Of a stretch of DNA of 64,000 bases, positions 34,154 through 41,213 are shown piece after piece; position 1 is the stretch's first letter, and each line of letters starts with the position of its first letter. A program made the position numbers and the translations under genes. Origin of the DNA: Hymenobacter psoromatis (GTDB taxonomy: Bacteria > Bacteroidota > Bacteroidia > Cytophagales > Hymenobacteraceae); contig NZ_JAIFAG010000001.1 in assembly GCF_020012125.1 (NCBI RefSeq), positions 4,092,001 through 4,156,000 of the forward strand, written 5' to 3'. The notes beneath the pieces were generated by a model, which saw only the letters and a list, made by a program, of their open reading frames with translations, had not been told where the DNA came from and ran no database searches.

Positions 34154-34237
34154 ACTGGAGTTGATGAGGGGAATTTGTAGTTAAGAAGAACTAAAAAAAA
34201 CCTAAAATCTTAAAACCATAACGCGCCGGCCGGGCAC

Positions 34238-34267
34238 AAAAAAACCGCTTCAAACGAATGAAGCGGT
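34238..34267 (-). terminator. Intrinsic terminator (minus strand) upstream of the AsnRS-like gene
   Basis: ACCGCTT/AAGCGGT stem with a loop of about 10 nt. On the minus strand it is followed by a run of seven T. It would end a short transcript that starts near 34440, or act as an attenuator 85 nt before the 33110-34153 gene. Confidence 0.75.
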
Positions 34268-34295
34268 AAATCAAAAAAACGAAACGAAAAACGAA

Positions 34296-34433
34296 TTACA
34301 GAACGACTGAAAAACGGGGCCAACGGCCTTCCGGTCCTCTCGCAGGGCGACCGATTGAGCCATCCCGCGCATCATCCACTGGTGGTTGAGTGCGTTCACA
34401 GTGCAAAATTACGCGCTCCTTTTTAGCGGCCAT
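34296..34433 (-). CDS. Possible 45-residue ORF or leader
   Basis: ATG at 34431-34433, TAA at 34296-34298. The translation starts MAAKKERVILHCERTQPP and is basic and Arg-rich, with no family. Just upstream on the minus strand are two T-rich boxes (TTTTTTTG and GGTTTTTTG) about 20 nt apart that resemble -33/-7 elements, and a terminator lies 30 nt after the stop. So a short transcript is likely, but whether it is translated or is an RNA is open. It has no run of Asn or Asp codons that would suggest classical attenuation. Confidence 0.35.
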   Translation of the reverse strand: MAAKKERVILHCERTQPPVDDARDGSIGRPARGPEGRWPRFSVVL

Positions 34434-34558
34434 AGTATCATTGGCAAAAAACCTTTTTCCGGTTTCTGGCAAAAAAAGTTTTCCTGCGGCAGGCTAGGAT
34501 TTTAGGCCCTTTTGGGGAGTCGCTGATGGCTCAAAAAAAAGTTGCGGTTAGCCCATCG

Positions 34559-34591
34559 TTTGTGTCTGCCGGTAAGACTAGCGTAACTTTG
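34559..34591 (+). promoter_or_regulatory. Complete Bacteroidota promoter (TTTG - 21 nt - TAACTTTG)
   Basis: A -33 box TTTG at 34559-34562 and a -7 box TAACTTTG at 34584-34591 match the Bacteroidota consensus in sequence and spacing. No convincing gene follows on this strand before the terminator at 34652-34691, so the promoter appears to serve a short RNA. Confidence 0.65.
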
Positions 34592-34597
34592 GCTCTT

Positions 34598-34695
34598 TAT
34601 TTCGATAATGTTGCTCGCGCTGACTGTTTCAGCCTAAGTGCATTACGCCTGAAAAAGGCCGCCGCTCCTGCTGGGAGCGGCGGCCTTTTTTATTG
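34598..34695 (+). ncRNA. Candidate small RNA of about 100 nt
   Basis: Defined by the full promoter at 34559-34591 and the strong terminator at 34652-34691. The body holds a small hairpin GCTGA-CTGTT-TCAGC (about 34618-34634) and a single-stranded-looking linker before the terminator stem. A 56-codon frame (34526-34696) runs through it but starts before the promoter, so it is not a likely product. The start point is estimated as about 7 nt after the -7 box. The function is unknown. Confidence 0.45.
34652..34691. terminator. Strong bidirectional terminator
   Basis: 17-bp stem AAAAAGGCCGCCGCTCC / GGGAGCGGCGGCCTTTTT with a 4-5 nt loop and T-runs on both sides. It can end both the candidate small RNA (+) and the S1/P1 nuclease gene (-), whose stop is at 34716. 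Confidence 0.9.
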
Positions 34696-34715
34696 ACCAA
34701 AACAGCGCGACGAGC

Positions 34716-35501
34716 CTATTTAAACGCCTCATTCAGCACGCCCGCCAGCCGGATGCCGGCCTGCTGAATGCGCTGCTTCAGCTCGTCGGCGTGGGCGGGG
34801 TAGTAGCGAAAGTCGGGATTCGGATTCTGGGCCGCCTCGGCGTAGAGCTGGCCGGCGATGGTGTACGACTCGAAGAGCCAGTCGGCGGGGTCGGCCGTGG
34901 CCTGCCAGGTTTTGATAAGGGGGGTAGGCACGGCGCTGTCCTGCTGGCCCAGCTCGGTGTAGGTGAGGCCCTGGTAATCAAGCAGACCGCTGTCCCAGAG
35001 GCTGTGCAGGTTGGTATCCTTGCCCCGATAAGTCATTTTGATGTCGTTACCGCCCTTGTCTTCGGCCCGCCCGGTGTGCATGGGCTGGTGCATGTCGCCC
35101 ACGATGTGTACCACAAAGGTGAGGGCTTCGGCTCGCTGCGCCTTCGTCAAGGCCGGGTCTTTCATCTCCTTAATTTTCAGCAGCAGTTCATTGTAGGCAT
35201 TGGGCGTAGTCTGCGCTTTCACGGCTTGCAGGTACTGGTCGTGGCCCAGGCCCATCGCCGTGTTCACGTAGTGCCAGGGCGCGGTGTCCTTGTACTCGGG
35301 CAGGTAGCGCATCTCGTCGGGCAGGGTGCTGACCATGGCCAGCGACTGCGTGCCGAGCAGGGCAGCCACTTGGCGGCGGGCCTTTTCGGTGAGGTGGTTT
35401 TCGGCAATAATGCCGATAGCGCGATGGCCTTCCACGCCCCAGGCCCGGCCGGCCAGCGGCAGCGCCGCCCATAAAGCCAGCGCAAACAACAGTTTTTTCA
35501 T
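34716..35501 (-). CDS. S1/P1-type zinc-dependent nuclease, exported
   Basis: Signal peptide MKKLLFALALWAALPLAGRA, then the mature protein begins WGVEGH, whose N-terminal Trp and first His are the zinc ligands of the S1/P1 (phospholipase C-like) family. Further ligands lie in FVVHIVGDMHQPMHTG and NLHSLWDSGLLD. It should degrade single-stranded nucleic acid or act as a 3'-nucleotidase outside the inner membrane, perhaps feeding the purine pool. The frame is open to 35540; the ATG at 35499-35501 gives the clean signal peptide. 261 residues, normal. Confidence 0.92.
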   Translation of the reverse strand: MKKLLFALALWAALPLAGRAWGVEGHRAIGIIAENHLTEKARRQVAALLGTQSLAMVSTLPDEMRYLPEYKDTAPWHYVNTAMGLGHDQYLQAVKAQTTPNAYNELLLKIKEMKDPALTKAQRAEALTFVVHIVGDMHQPMHTGRAEDKGGNDIKMTYRGKDTNLHSLWDSGLLDYQGLTYTELGQQDSAVPTPLIKTWQATADPADWLFESYTIAGQLYAEAAQNPNPDFRYYPAHADELKQRIQQAGIRLAGVLNEAFK

Positions 35502-35585
35502 CAGTAAAGCAAGGGTAGCAAAGCGCAAGAACACCGCCACCGGCCACGCAGTTGCAGCCTGCCGGTTACGGTTGCAGGAAGCTGA

Positions 35586-36182
35586 TTAGTCTTCAGCAAA
35601 AATCTCGGTCCATTCCAGGGCCAGTCCGGGCACGGTGGCGACCGAAATAAGCCCCGGTTCTATATATTCCCCAGCCAGCTTATACTGGTCGTTATCAAGC
35701 ACGTAGGCCGTTATAGTTTTCATGCCCGGATACACCATCCAGTACTCGCGCACGCCACTTTCCTCGTAGAGGTCAAACTTGGTTTTGGTATCGCGGGCCG
35801 TATTGCCGGGCGACACGATTTCGATAATCCAATCGGGCGCGCCCAGGCACCCCCGGTCGTCCAGCTTAGTCAGGTCGCAAACCACGCAGATATCAGGCTG
35901 CACGACGGTGGTAATCTGCTGGTCGCCATTTACACCGCCCGTAGTCAGGCGCACATCAAATGGCGCGATATAGACTTGGCATTTCTTACCCTTCAAAAAC
36001 TGACGGATATTGGCAGCCATATTGAGCGCGTACACCTGATGCAAACGGCTTGGTCCTGCCATAGGCTGCATTAAACGACCTTTGATAAGCTCCACGAACT
36101 CGTCAAATTTCCAGGTCAGATAATCGGCGTAAGTATAGCTTTTGCTTAGGTCAAGCTGCGAAAATTGCGTGATGGGTTCCAT
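35586..36182 (-). CDS. Uma2 (DUF820) family nuclease-fold protein
   Basis: 198 residues of the Uma2 family, a PD-(D/E)xK restriction-like fold. Visible pieces: YTYADYLTWKFDEFVELIKGRL, the Asp of VVQPDICVVCD and the E-x-K-like region WIIEIVSPGNTARDTKTKFDLYEE, then GVREYWMVYP. These genes multiply in cyanobacteria and Cytophagales and have no firm role. GC content is slightly lower than that of flanking genes. Monocistronic. Confidence 0.88.
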   Translation of the reverse strand: MEPITQFSQLDLSKSYTYADYLTWKFDEFVELIKGRLMQPMAGPSRLHQVYALNMAANIRQFLKGKKCQVYIAPFDVRLTTGGVNGDQQITTVVQPDICVVCDLTKLDDRGCLGAPDWIIEIVSPGNTARDTKTKFDLYEESGVREYWMVYPGMKTITAYVLDNDQYKLAGEYIEPGLISVATVPGLALEWTEIFAED

Positions 36183-36226
36183 AATTGAAGCCGGCTAGTG
36201 CTAGCGTAAAGATATCCCTACCCCCC

Positions 36227-37624
36227 TTAAAATTCCACGTGCAGGCGCAGGGCCAGGATATGCACCGGCCCCGGCAGGCGGTTGGTGTTGTAGCCGGGGT
36301 TAATCACAATTTGGTAATCGGGGCTGATGGCGGCGTGGTAGCGTGGAAAATCGAAGCTGTAATAGATTTCGCCAATGTATTCGAGGCCGTAGGCGAGCTG
36401 GCCGTCGCCGAGGATGAAGCCCGAGCCGCCGGCGGCCAGGTAGGCGCGGTGCGCCGCCGAGAGGCCATTCGCCACGACCGCCGCGCCGAGGCGGTCGGTG
36501 GGCCGGTGCCAGCGCGCGCCGGTGCTGGTGAGGCCCAGGCTCAGGCTGCGGTCAATTTCGGTGAAGGCCCAGGTTTCGTTGTGGCCGTCGTTGTAGCTGA
36601 AGCGGCCGAACGCGCCGACTTCCTTGCTCACTTCCTGCTCGGCATTGATGATGAAGCCGTACTTGGTGCGGCGGTCGGCGCGCACGGCCGTCACGTCGGG
36701 ACCATCGGGGCCGGCTTCCTGCACGGCCAGCCGGTAGCTGCCCATCGCGGCTTGGTTGCGGAAGCCCAGCAGCCGCACCGCGCCGGGGTGGCCGTTCATG
36801 GTATAGGGCTTGGTCAGCTCGGCGGTCAGGGCCTGGGCCTTAGCGTAGTTATAGTCGAGGGTAGGGCCGTTGGCATCAGCGGGCATGGCCCCTACCCCGG
36901 CGCGCAGGGCCAGGGCGGGCGTAATGTACTCCAGCACCGCGCCCACGGTGTAGCCACGCACATTGGCGGGGTAGTCCCAGGAGCCAGCGCTCATTAGGCT
37001 CCAGTTGAAAAACTGCGTGCGTGGGTCGTGCGCGTAGCTATTCTGGTCGAAGTAGTCGGCCACGCTGAACTTGCCCACGTTTAGGGCCAGGTAGTGGGTA
37101 GGGCGTCGGCCGGCCACCTCGTTGAGGTCGTCGGGAAAATCTTCGGTTTCTGAATTCAGCGCCCAGATTTGGCGCACGTAGAGCCGGGCCAAATAAAGCT
37201 GCGGGGAGGGGTCGCCAATGCGGAAAGTTTCGCCGTTGGGCGCGCCGCCAATGCCGGTGGCCCCGCTCAGGCCGCTGCCGCCGGCCACCTCGGGGTTGAA
37301 ATACACGGCCGCGTTCTTCCACAGCCGCCGCCCAATGAAGAGCGTACTGGTGAACGAGAGCTTGGCGTTTTCGCGGGCCAGCAAGCTGTGGTCGCCTGCG
37401 TAGCGGGGACTTAAATCCTGGTGCCACTGCTGGATAAGCGTCTGCTGGAAGTGCAGGCTCCAGCCATCATCGTCGCGGTGCACGGCATCGGGGGCCGAGG
37501 CAGCGGCGGGTGTTTGGGCGGGCAACGTGGAGGCGGGCGGCGTCACCTGGCCCTGTCCAAAAGCGGCCCGCGCCAGCAGGCCCAGAGCGGCCACGGTCAG
37601 CGCCCGCGCATAATAAAAAGTCAT
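36227..37624 (-). CDS. Carbohydrate porin, OprB-like outer membrane protein
   Basis: Signal peptide (ALTVAALGLLARAAFGQ) and a 465-residue beta-rich protein. The pattern WSLHFQQTLIQQWHQDLSP, LYVRQIWALNSE, NVGKFSVADYFDQNSYAHDPRT (in part) and the final strand HILALRLHVEF ending in Phe are typical of OprB-type porins. It should form a sugar-selective channel. A Pro/Ala-rich stretch follows the signal peptide. The promoter -7 box is at 37665-37672, giving a leader of about 35 nt. Confidence 0.87.
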   Translation of the reverse strand: MTFYYARALTVAALGLLARAAFGQGQVTPPASTLPAQTPAAASAPDAVHRDDDGWSLHFQQTLIQQWHQDLSPRYAGDHSLLARENAKLSFTSTLFIGRRLWKNAAVYFNPEVAGGSGLSGATGIGGAPNGETFRIGDPSPQLYLARLYVRQIWALNSETEDFPDDLNEVAGRRPTHYLALNVGKFSVADYFDQNSYAHDPRTQFFNWSLMSAGSWDYPANVRGYTVGAVLEYITPALALRAGVGAMPADANGPTLDYNYAKAQALTAELTKPYTMNGHPGAVRLLGFRNQAAMGSYRLAVQEAGPDGPDVTAVRADRRTKYGFIINAEQEVSKEVGAFGRFSYNDGHNETWAFTEIDRSLSLGLTSTGARWHRPTDRLGAAVVANGLSAAHRAYLAAGGSGFILGDGQLAYGLEYIGEIYYSFDFPRYHAAISPDYQIVINPGYNTNRLPGPVHILALRLHVEF

Positions 37625-37664
37625 TCAATCAAAAAGGTGAGCCATACGGACAATCCACGCTCCG

Positions 37665-37672
37665 CAAAAGTA
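37665..37672 (-). promoter_or_regulatory. -7 box TACTTTTG for the porin gene
   Basis: Perfect TAnnTTTG on the minus strand, 41 nt before the start codon at 37624. I see no TTTG at the -33 distance. Confidence 0.5.
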
Positions 37673-37828
37673 CGCTCCCTACATAAGCCGAATTAGAATT
37701 TCATTAATAATTCATGTATTTTAGAAAAAGACAAGCCGGGTAACTCAACCTCCACAAGCCGGCACGTTTTAAGGAGAAGTCGCCGGCCTCCCTACCCCCC
37801 GGCCGCGCGAGCAACGCTGGCAAAGCCT

Positions 37829-39220
37829 CTACAGCAAGGTGCCGTGCAGAAAGAGATACGCCACGGTGAAGTAGATAACCAGCCCCGTCACGTCCACGAG
37901 GGTGGCCACGAAGGGGGCCGAGGAAGTGGCCGGGTCGAAGCCGACCTTGCGCAGCAGCAGCGGCAGCATGGAGCCGGCCAGCGAGCCCCACAGCACGATG
38001 CCCACCAGCGCGAAGCCCACGGCCAGGGCCAGCGGCACCCAGTGCGGGCCGTAGTCGCGCAGGTGCAGGCCCTGCCAGAGCGCAATGCGAATGGTGCCCA
38101 CGATGCCCAGAATCACGCCCAGCGCGAGGCCGGCCAGCAGCTCGCGGCGCATCACCTGCCACCAGCGGCCCACGGTTACTTCGCCCAGGCTCATGGCCCG
38201 GATGATGAGCGAGGTGGCCTGCGAGCCGGCATTGCCACCGCTGCTGATGACCAGCGGCACGAACAGGGCCAGCACCACGGCCTTCTCGATTTCGCCCTCA
38301 AAAAAGCCCATTGCGGTGGCCGTAAACATCTCGCCCAGAAAGAGCACGACCAGCCAGCCGGCGCGCTTTTTCACCATTTTAGCCAGCGGAATTTCCAGGT
38401 AAGGCTCGTCCAGCGATTCGGAGCCGCCGAGCTTTTGCATGTCGCGGGTGTCTTCGCGCTCGCGCAGGGCCAGGATGTCGTCGAGGGTGACGATGCCCAG
38501 CAGCACGCCCGCCGCGTTGGTGACGGGTAGGGCCACGCGCTGGTAGCGGCGGAAGTCGGCCAGGGCCGCATCCTGGCTTTGCAGGGCATCGAGGCACACG
38601 AAAATATTGTTGCGCACCTGCTGCACGCGGGCCGTGGGCTCGGCCACCAGAAACTCCCGAATGTGCACGTCGTCAAGCAGTTTGCCCTGCTCATCCACCA
38701 CGTAGAGCATCGTCACGGTTTCGGCGCTGGCCCCGTGCCGCCGAATATAGTCGAAGACCTGGGTCATGGTCCAGTCTTCGCGGATGGCAATGTAGTCGGG
38801 CGTCATCAGGCGGCCCACGCTGTCGTGCGGGAAGCCCAGCAGCTCCAGCGTCACGCGGCGCTCTTCGGGAGCCAGGCGTTCGACCTGCGTCTTGACGAAA
38901 GTGGCCGGCAGGCGCTGAAACAGGCCCGTGCGGTCGTCGGGGGCCATGTCGTTGAGCACCGCCGTTACCTGCTCGGGGGCCAGGTGGCTGAGCAGCCGGT
39001 TTTGCACCACCGGGGCCAGGTAGCCAAACACGGCCGCCGCCTGGTGCAGCGGCAGCAGCCGAAACAGGATAAGCAGCTGCGCTTCGGGCTGCTGGGCCAC
39101 GAAGCGGGCCAGGTCGGGCGCGGGCCAGTCGGCCAGGGCGGCTTTGAGGGCGCGAAAATCGTGCTGGGCGAGGAGCGCGCGCACGTTTTCGGTGGGGGTA
39201 AGGGTAGCAGCGGGGGCCAT
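37829..39220 (-). CDS. mgtE: Magnesium transporter MgtE
   Basis: Mg2+ channel of the MgtE family. The N-terminal superhelical domain (about 1-130, including LAPEQVTAVLNDMAPDDRTG) is followed by two CBS domains (about 130-260, GRLMTPDYIAIREDWTM and ALPVTNAAGVLLGIVTLDDI) and five membrane helices from about 285 onwards, with SSGGNAGSQATSLIIRA at the pore. Cytoplasmic Mg2+ is known to close the channel through these domains. The frame starts at a GTG at 39226; the ATG at 39218-39220 is preferred. 463 residues. Confidence 0.95.
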   Translation of the reverse strand: MAPAATLTPTENVRALLAQHDFRALKAALADWPAPDLARFVAQQPEAQLLILFRLLPLHQAAAVFGYLAPVVQNRLLSHLAPEQVTAVLNDMAPDDRTGLFQRLPATFVKTQVERLAPEERRVTLELLGFPHDSVGRLMTPDYIAIREDWTMTQVFDYIRRHGASAETVTMLYVVDEQGKLLDDVHIREFLVAEPTARVQQVRNNIFVCLDALQSQDAALADFRRYQRVALPVTNAAGVLLGIVTLDDILALREREDTRDMQKLGGSESLDEPYLEIPLAKMVKKRAGWLVVLFLGEMFTATAMGFFEGEIEKAVVLALFVPLVISSGGNAGSQATSLIIRAMSLGEVTVGRWWQVMRRELLAGLALGVILGIVGTIRIALWQGLHLRDYGPHWVPLALAVGFALVGIVLWGSLAGSMLPLLLRKVGFDPATSSAPFVATLVDVTGLVIYFTVAYLFLHGTLL

Positions 39221-39397
39221 GAGCACGGGCAGAAATCAGGGTTTGCCCGCTCTTACGTAGCTCGTCGCGAAATGTCACACCGTGCAGATAATCAACCCTT
39301 CTCTCACCAAAACCTCACTCACTGGCAGTTGTTGCGGTGGCGTTCATAGCCGGGCGGCCCAACCTGCGAGCGGCCAGGCTAGTTGAGGTAGCATGGT

Positions 39398-39997
39398 ATG
39401 CGCCAGCCTACTTTTTCTACTGCTATGGCTTCTTCTTTGCTCGCTTCTTTCCATCCGTTTGGTGCCATCCCGGCGGCCGACCAGGCGCAGTTTCTGCTAG
39501 CCTGGGCCGGCCGGACGGTGGCCGAAGGCGAAGCGTTATCGGAGGCCGGGGCCAGTTGCCAGGAGCTGTTTTTTATTGAGCAGGGTGTGCTGCGCCTGGT
39601 GGCGCAGCCAGCGCGGCACCAAGAGGTAACGCATTCGTTTCGGCAGGCGGGCCAGCTCTGCACCGTGCTGGCCAGCTTCGAGCAGCAGGTGCCGACACCC
39701 CTGCGCATTCAGGCGGCTTGCCCGGCCCAGGTGCTGGCTATCAGCAAGGTGCGGCTGGAAGCCCTGTGCCAACAGCTCCCGTACCTACCGGGCTTGTTCG
39801 CGCAGCTCATTCAGCACGAGCTGCTGGCCAAGCTGCACCTGCAACGGGGTTATCTGGGGCAGGACGCGGCGGCCCGCTACGAGACCTTTTTGCGGTGCCA
39901 GCCCGAAATTGCCCGGCACGTGCCCCAGCGCATGATTGCCTCCTACCTGGGCATCACGCCGCAGTCGCTCAGCCGCCTGCGCAAAATCATGGGGTAG
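39398..39997 (+). CDS. Crp/Fnr-type transcription regulator
   Basis: 199 residues: a cyclic-nucleotide-binding-like domain (about 20-125, with EGEALSEAGASCQELFFIEQGVLRLV-type strands) and a C-terminal region with the helix-turn-helix RMIASYLGITPQSLSRLRKIM. It lacks the Arg/Ser/Thr cyclic-AMP pocket that I would expect in Crp, so the effector is unclear. It lies 68 nt before an oxidoreductase gene, with a palindromic candidate operator between, and may control it. An alternative start is at codon 10. Confidence 0.88.
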   Translation: MRQPTFSTAMASSLLASFHPFGAIPAADQAQFLLAWAGRTVAEGEALSEAGASCQELFFIEQGVLRLVAQPARHQEVTHSFRQAGQLCTVLASFEQQVPTPLRIQAACPAQVLAISKVRLEALCQQLPYLPGLFAQLIQHELLAKLHLQRGYLGQDAAARYETFLRCQPEIARHVPQRMIASYLGITPQSLSRLRKIMG

Positions 39998-40006
39998 GGA
40001 GCGTTT

Positions 40007-40020
40007 TTACCATTTGGTAA
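40007..40020. promoter_or_regulatory. Candidate operator TTACCA-TT-TGGTAA
   Basis: Perfect 6-bp arms around a 2-nt centre, directly after the Crp-like gene and overlapping the -33 position of the likely promoter of the oxidoreductase gene (GACCTTTG -7-like box at 40034-40041). A dimeric regulator bound here would block or assist that promoter. Its spacing is shorter than a standard Crp site. Confidence 0.45.
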
Positions 40021-40033
40021 GTCGGCCCGCCCG

Positions 40034-40041
40034 GACCTTTG
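40034..40041 (+). promoter_or_regulatory. -7-like box GACCTTTG for the oxidoreductase gene
   Basis: One mismatch to TAnnTTTG, 24 nt before the ATG at 40066. A TTTG lies at 40013-40016, inside the palindrome, 17 nt upstream, a little closer than the usual 19-21 nt. Confidence 0.45.
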
Positions 40042-40065
40042 CACTGAACCAACCCACGCAAAGCA

Positions 40066-41133
40066 ATGAAAGCGGCCGTCCTGACAGAATTTGGCAAACC
40101 TCTGATAATAGAAGAGTTACCTGACCCGCAGCCCGGCGCGGGCGAGCTGGTAGTGGACATAGTAGCCGCGCCGGTGCTAGCCTACGCCGCCGACGTGTAC
40201 GGCGGCCAGCGGCAATACCCGATGCTGCTGCCGCTGGCCGTGGGCTGCGGCGGCATCGGGCGGGTGCGGGCCGTGGGGCCGGATGCCACCCGCCTCGCGC
40301 CCGGCGACTGGGTTTTCTGCGACCCCACGGTGCGGGCCCGTGACCAGGCCTTCGCGCCCGACATCATGCTCCAGGGCCTGATTGCGCCCAGCCCCGCCGC
40401 ACTGAAGCTGCAAGCGCACTTCCACCACGGCACCTTCGCTGAGCAGCAGTTGCTGCCGCTGGAAAACGCTACCCCGCTGGGAAATATTGACCCCGCCGAT
40501 GCGGGCCGCTGGTGCGCCCTGGGCACCAGCCTCGTGCCCTACGGCGGCCTGTTGGCGGCCGAATTAAAGGCAGGCGACACGGTGCTCATCAGCGGCGCGA
40601 CGGGCCACTTTGGCAGCGCGGCCGTGGCCGTGGCGCTGGCAATGGGCGCGGCCTGCGTCGTGGCTCCCGGCCGCAACGCGGCCGTGCTGGCCGACCTCAC
40701 GCGCCGCTTCGGCCCCCGCGTGGTCACGGTGCCGCTCAGCGGCGATGAAGCCGCCGACACCGAAGCCATGCGCCGGGCCGCTCCCAGCCCCATTGCTATA
40801 GTGCTCGACCTCCTACCCCCCCTGCCCGACGCTACGCCGGTGCGAGCCGCTGCCCTGGCGGTGCGCCCCCACGGCACGGTGGTGCTCATGGGCGGCCTGC
40901 GCGTGGACCTGAGCCTGCCCTACGCCCACCTCATGCGGCACTGTATCACCGTGCGTGGCCACTACATGTATCTCCGTGAGGCCCCGGCCCGGCTGGCAGC
41001 GCTCGTCCATGCCGGCCTGCTCTCGCTGACTGATTTAGAAATAACCGACTTTCCGCTGGCCCAGGCCAATGAGGCGGTGGCACACGCCGCCGCGCACGGC
41101 GGACCGTTTCGCTACACCATTATCCGGCCTTAG
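40066..41133 (+). CDS. Medium-chain (zinc-type fold) alcohol dehydrogenase / quinone oxidoreductase-like protein
   Basis: MDR-superfamily NAD(P)H-dependent oxidoreductase. The N-terminal GroES-like domain (about 1-145, ELPDPQPGAGELVVDIVAA) is followed by a Rossmann domain (LISGATGHFGSAAVAVALAMG at about 174-194). The catalytic-zinc Cys/His set of true alcohol dehydrogenases is not evident, so a quinone- or enone-reductase-like activity is more likely. 355 residues is normal. Probably regulated by the Crp-like gene upstream. Confidence 0.85.
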   Translation: MKAAVLTEFGKPLIIEELPDPQPGAGELVVDIVAAPVLAYAADVYGGQRQYPMLLPLAVGCGGIGRVRAVGPDATRLAPGDWVFCDPTVRARDQAFAPDIMLQGLIAPSPAALKLQAHFHHGTFAEQQLLPLENATPLGNIDPADAGRWCALGTSLVPYGGLLAAELKAGDTVLISGATGHFGSAAVAVALAMGAACVVAPGRNAAVLADLTRRFGPRVVTVPLSGDEAADTEAMRRAAPSPIAIVLDLLPPLPDATPVRAAALAVRPHGTVVLMGGLRVDLSLPYAHLMRHCITVRGHYMYLREAPARLAALVHAGLLSLTDLEITDFPLAQANEAVAHAAAHGGPFRYTIIRP

Positions 41134-41141
41134 GGAAGAGC

Positions 41142-41210
41142 GTAGGGTAAGCTTTAGCTTGCCGTCAGTAGCCCGCAATTGCTAAAACGGCAAGCTAAAG
41201 CTTACCCTAC
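41142..41210. repeat. Palindromic repeat, GTAAGCTTTAGCTTGCC family, copy 2
   Basis: Left arm 41142-41165 and right arm 41187-41210 are perfect reverse complements (GTAGGGTAAGCTTTAGCTTG...). It fills the gap between two convergent genes and may also serve as terminator. Its right end runs into CCCCTACC, the over-represented heptamer. Confidence 0.92.
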
Positions 41211-41213
41211 CCC

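Noticed and set aside
34296..34433. tRNA-like D-arm (GGCTCAATCGG) in the short minus-strand unit
   Set aside because: No T-arm with GGTTCGA, no acceptor stem and no CCA end could be found around it, so it is not a tRNA.
34526..34696. 56-codon frame through the candidate small RNA
   Set aside because: Its start lies before the full promoter at 34559-34591, and its end is coded by the terminator stem (AAAPAGSGGLFY). This is not a plausible protein.
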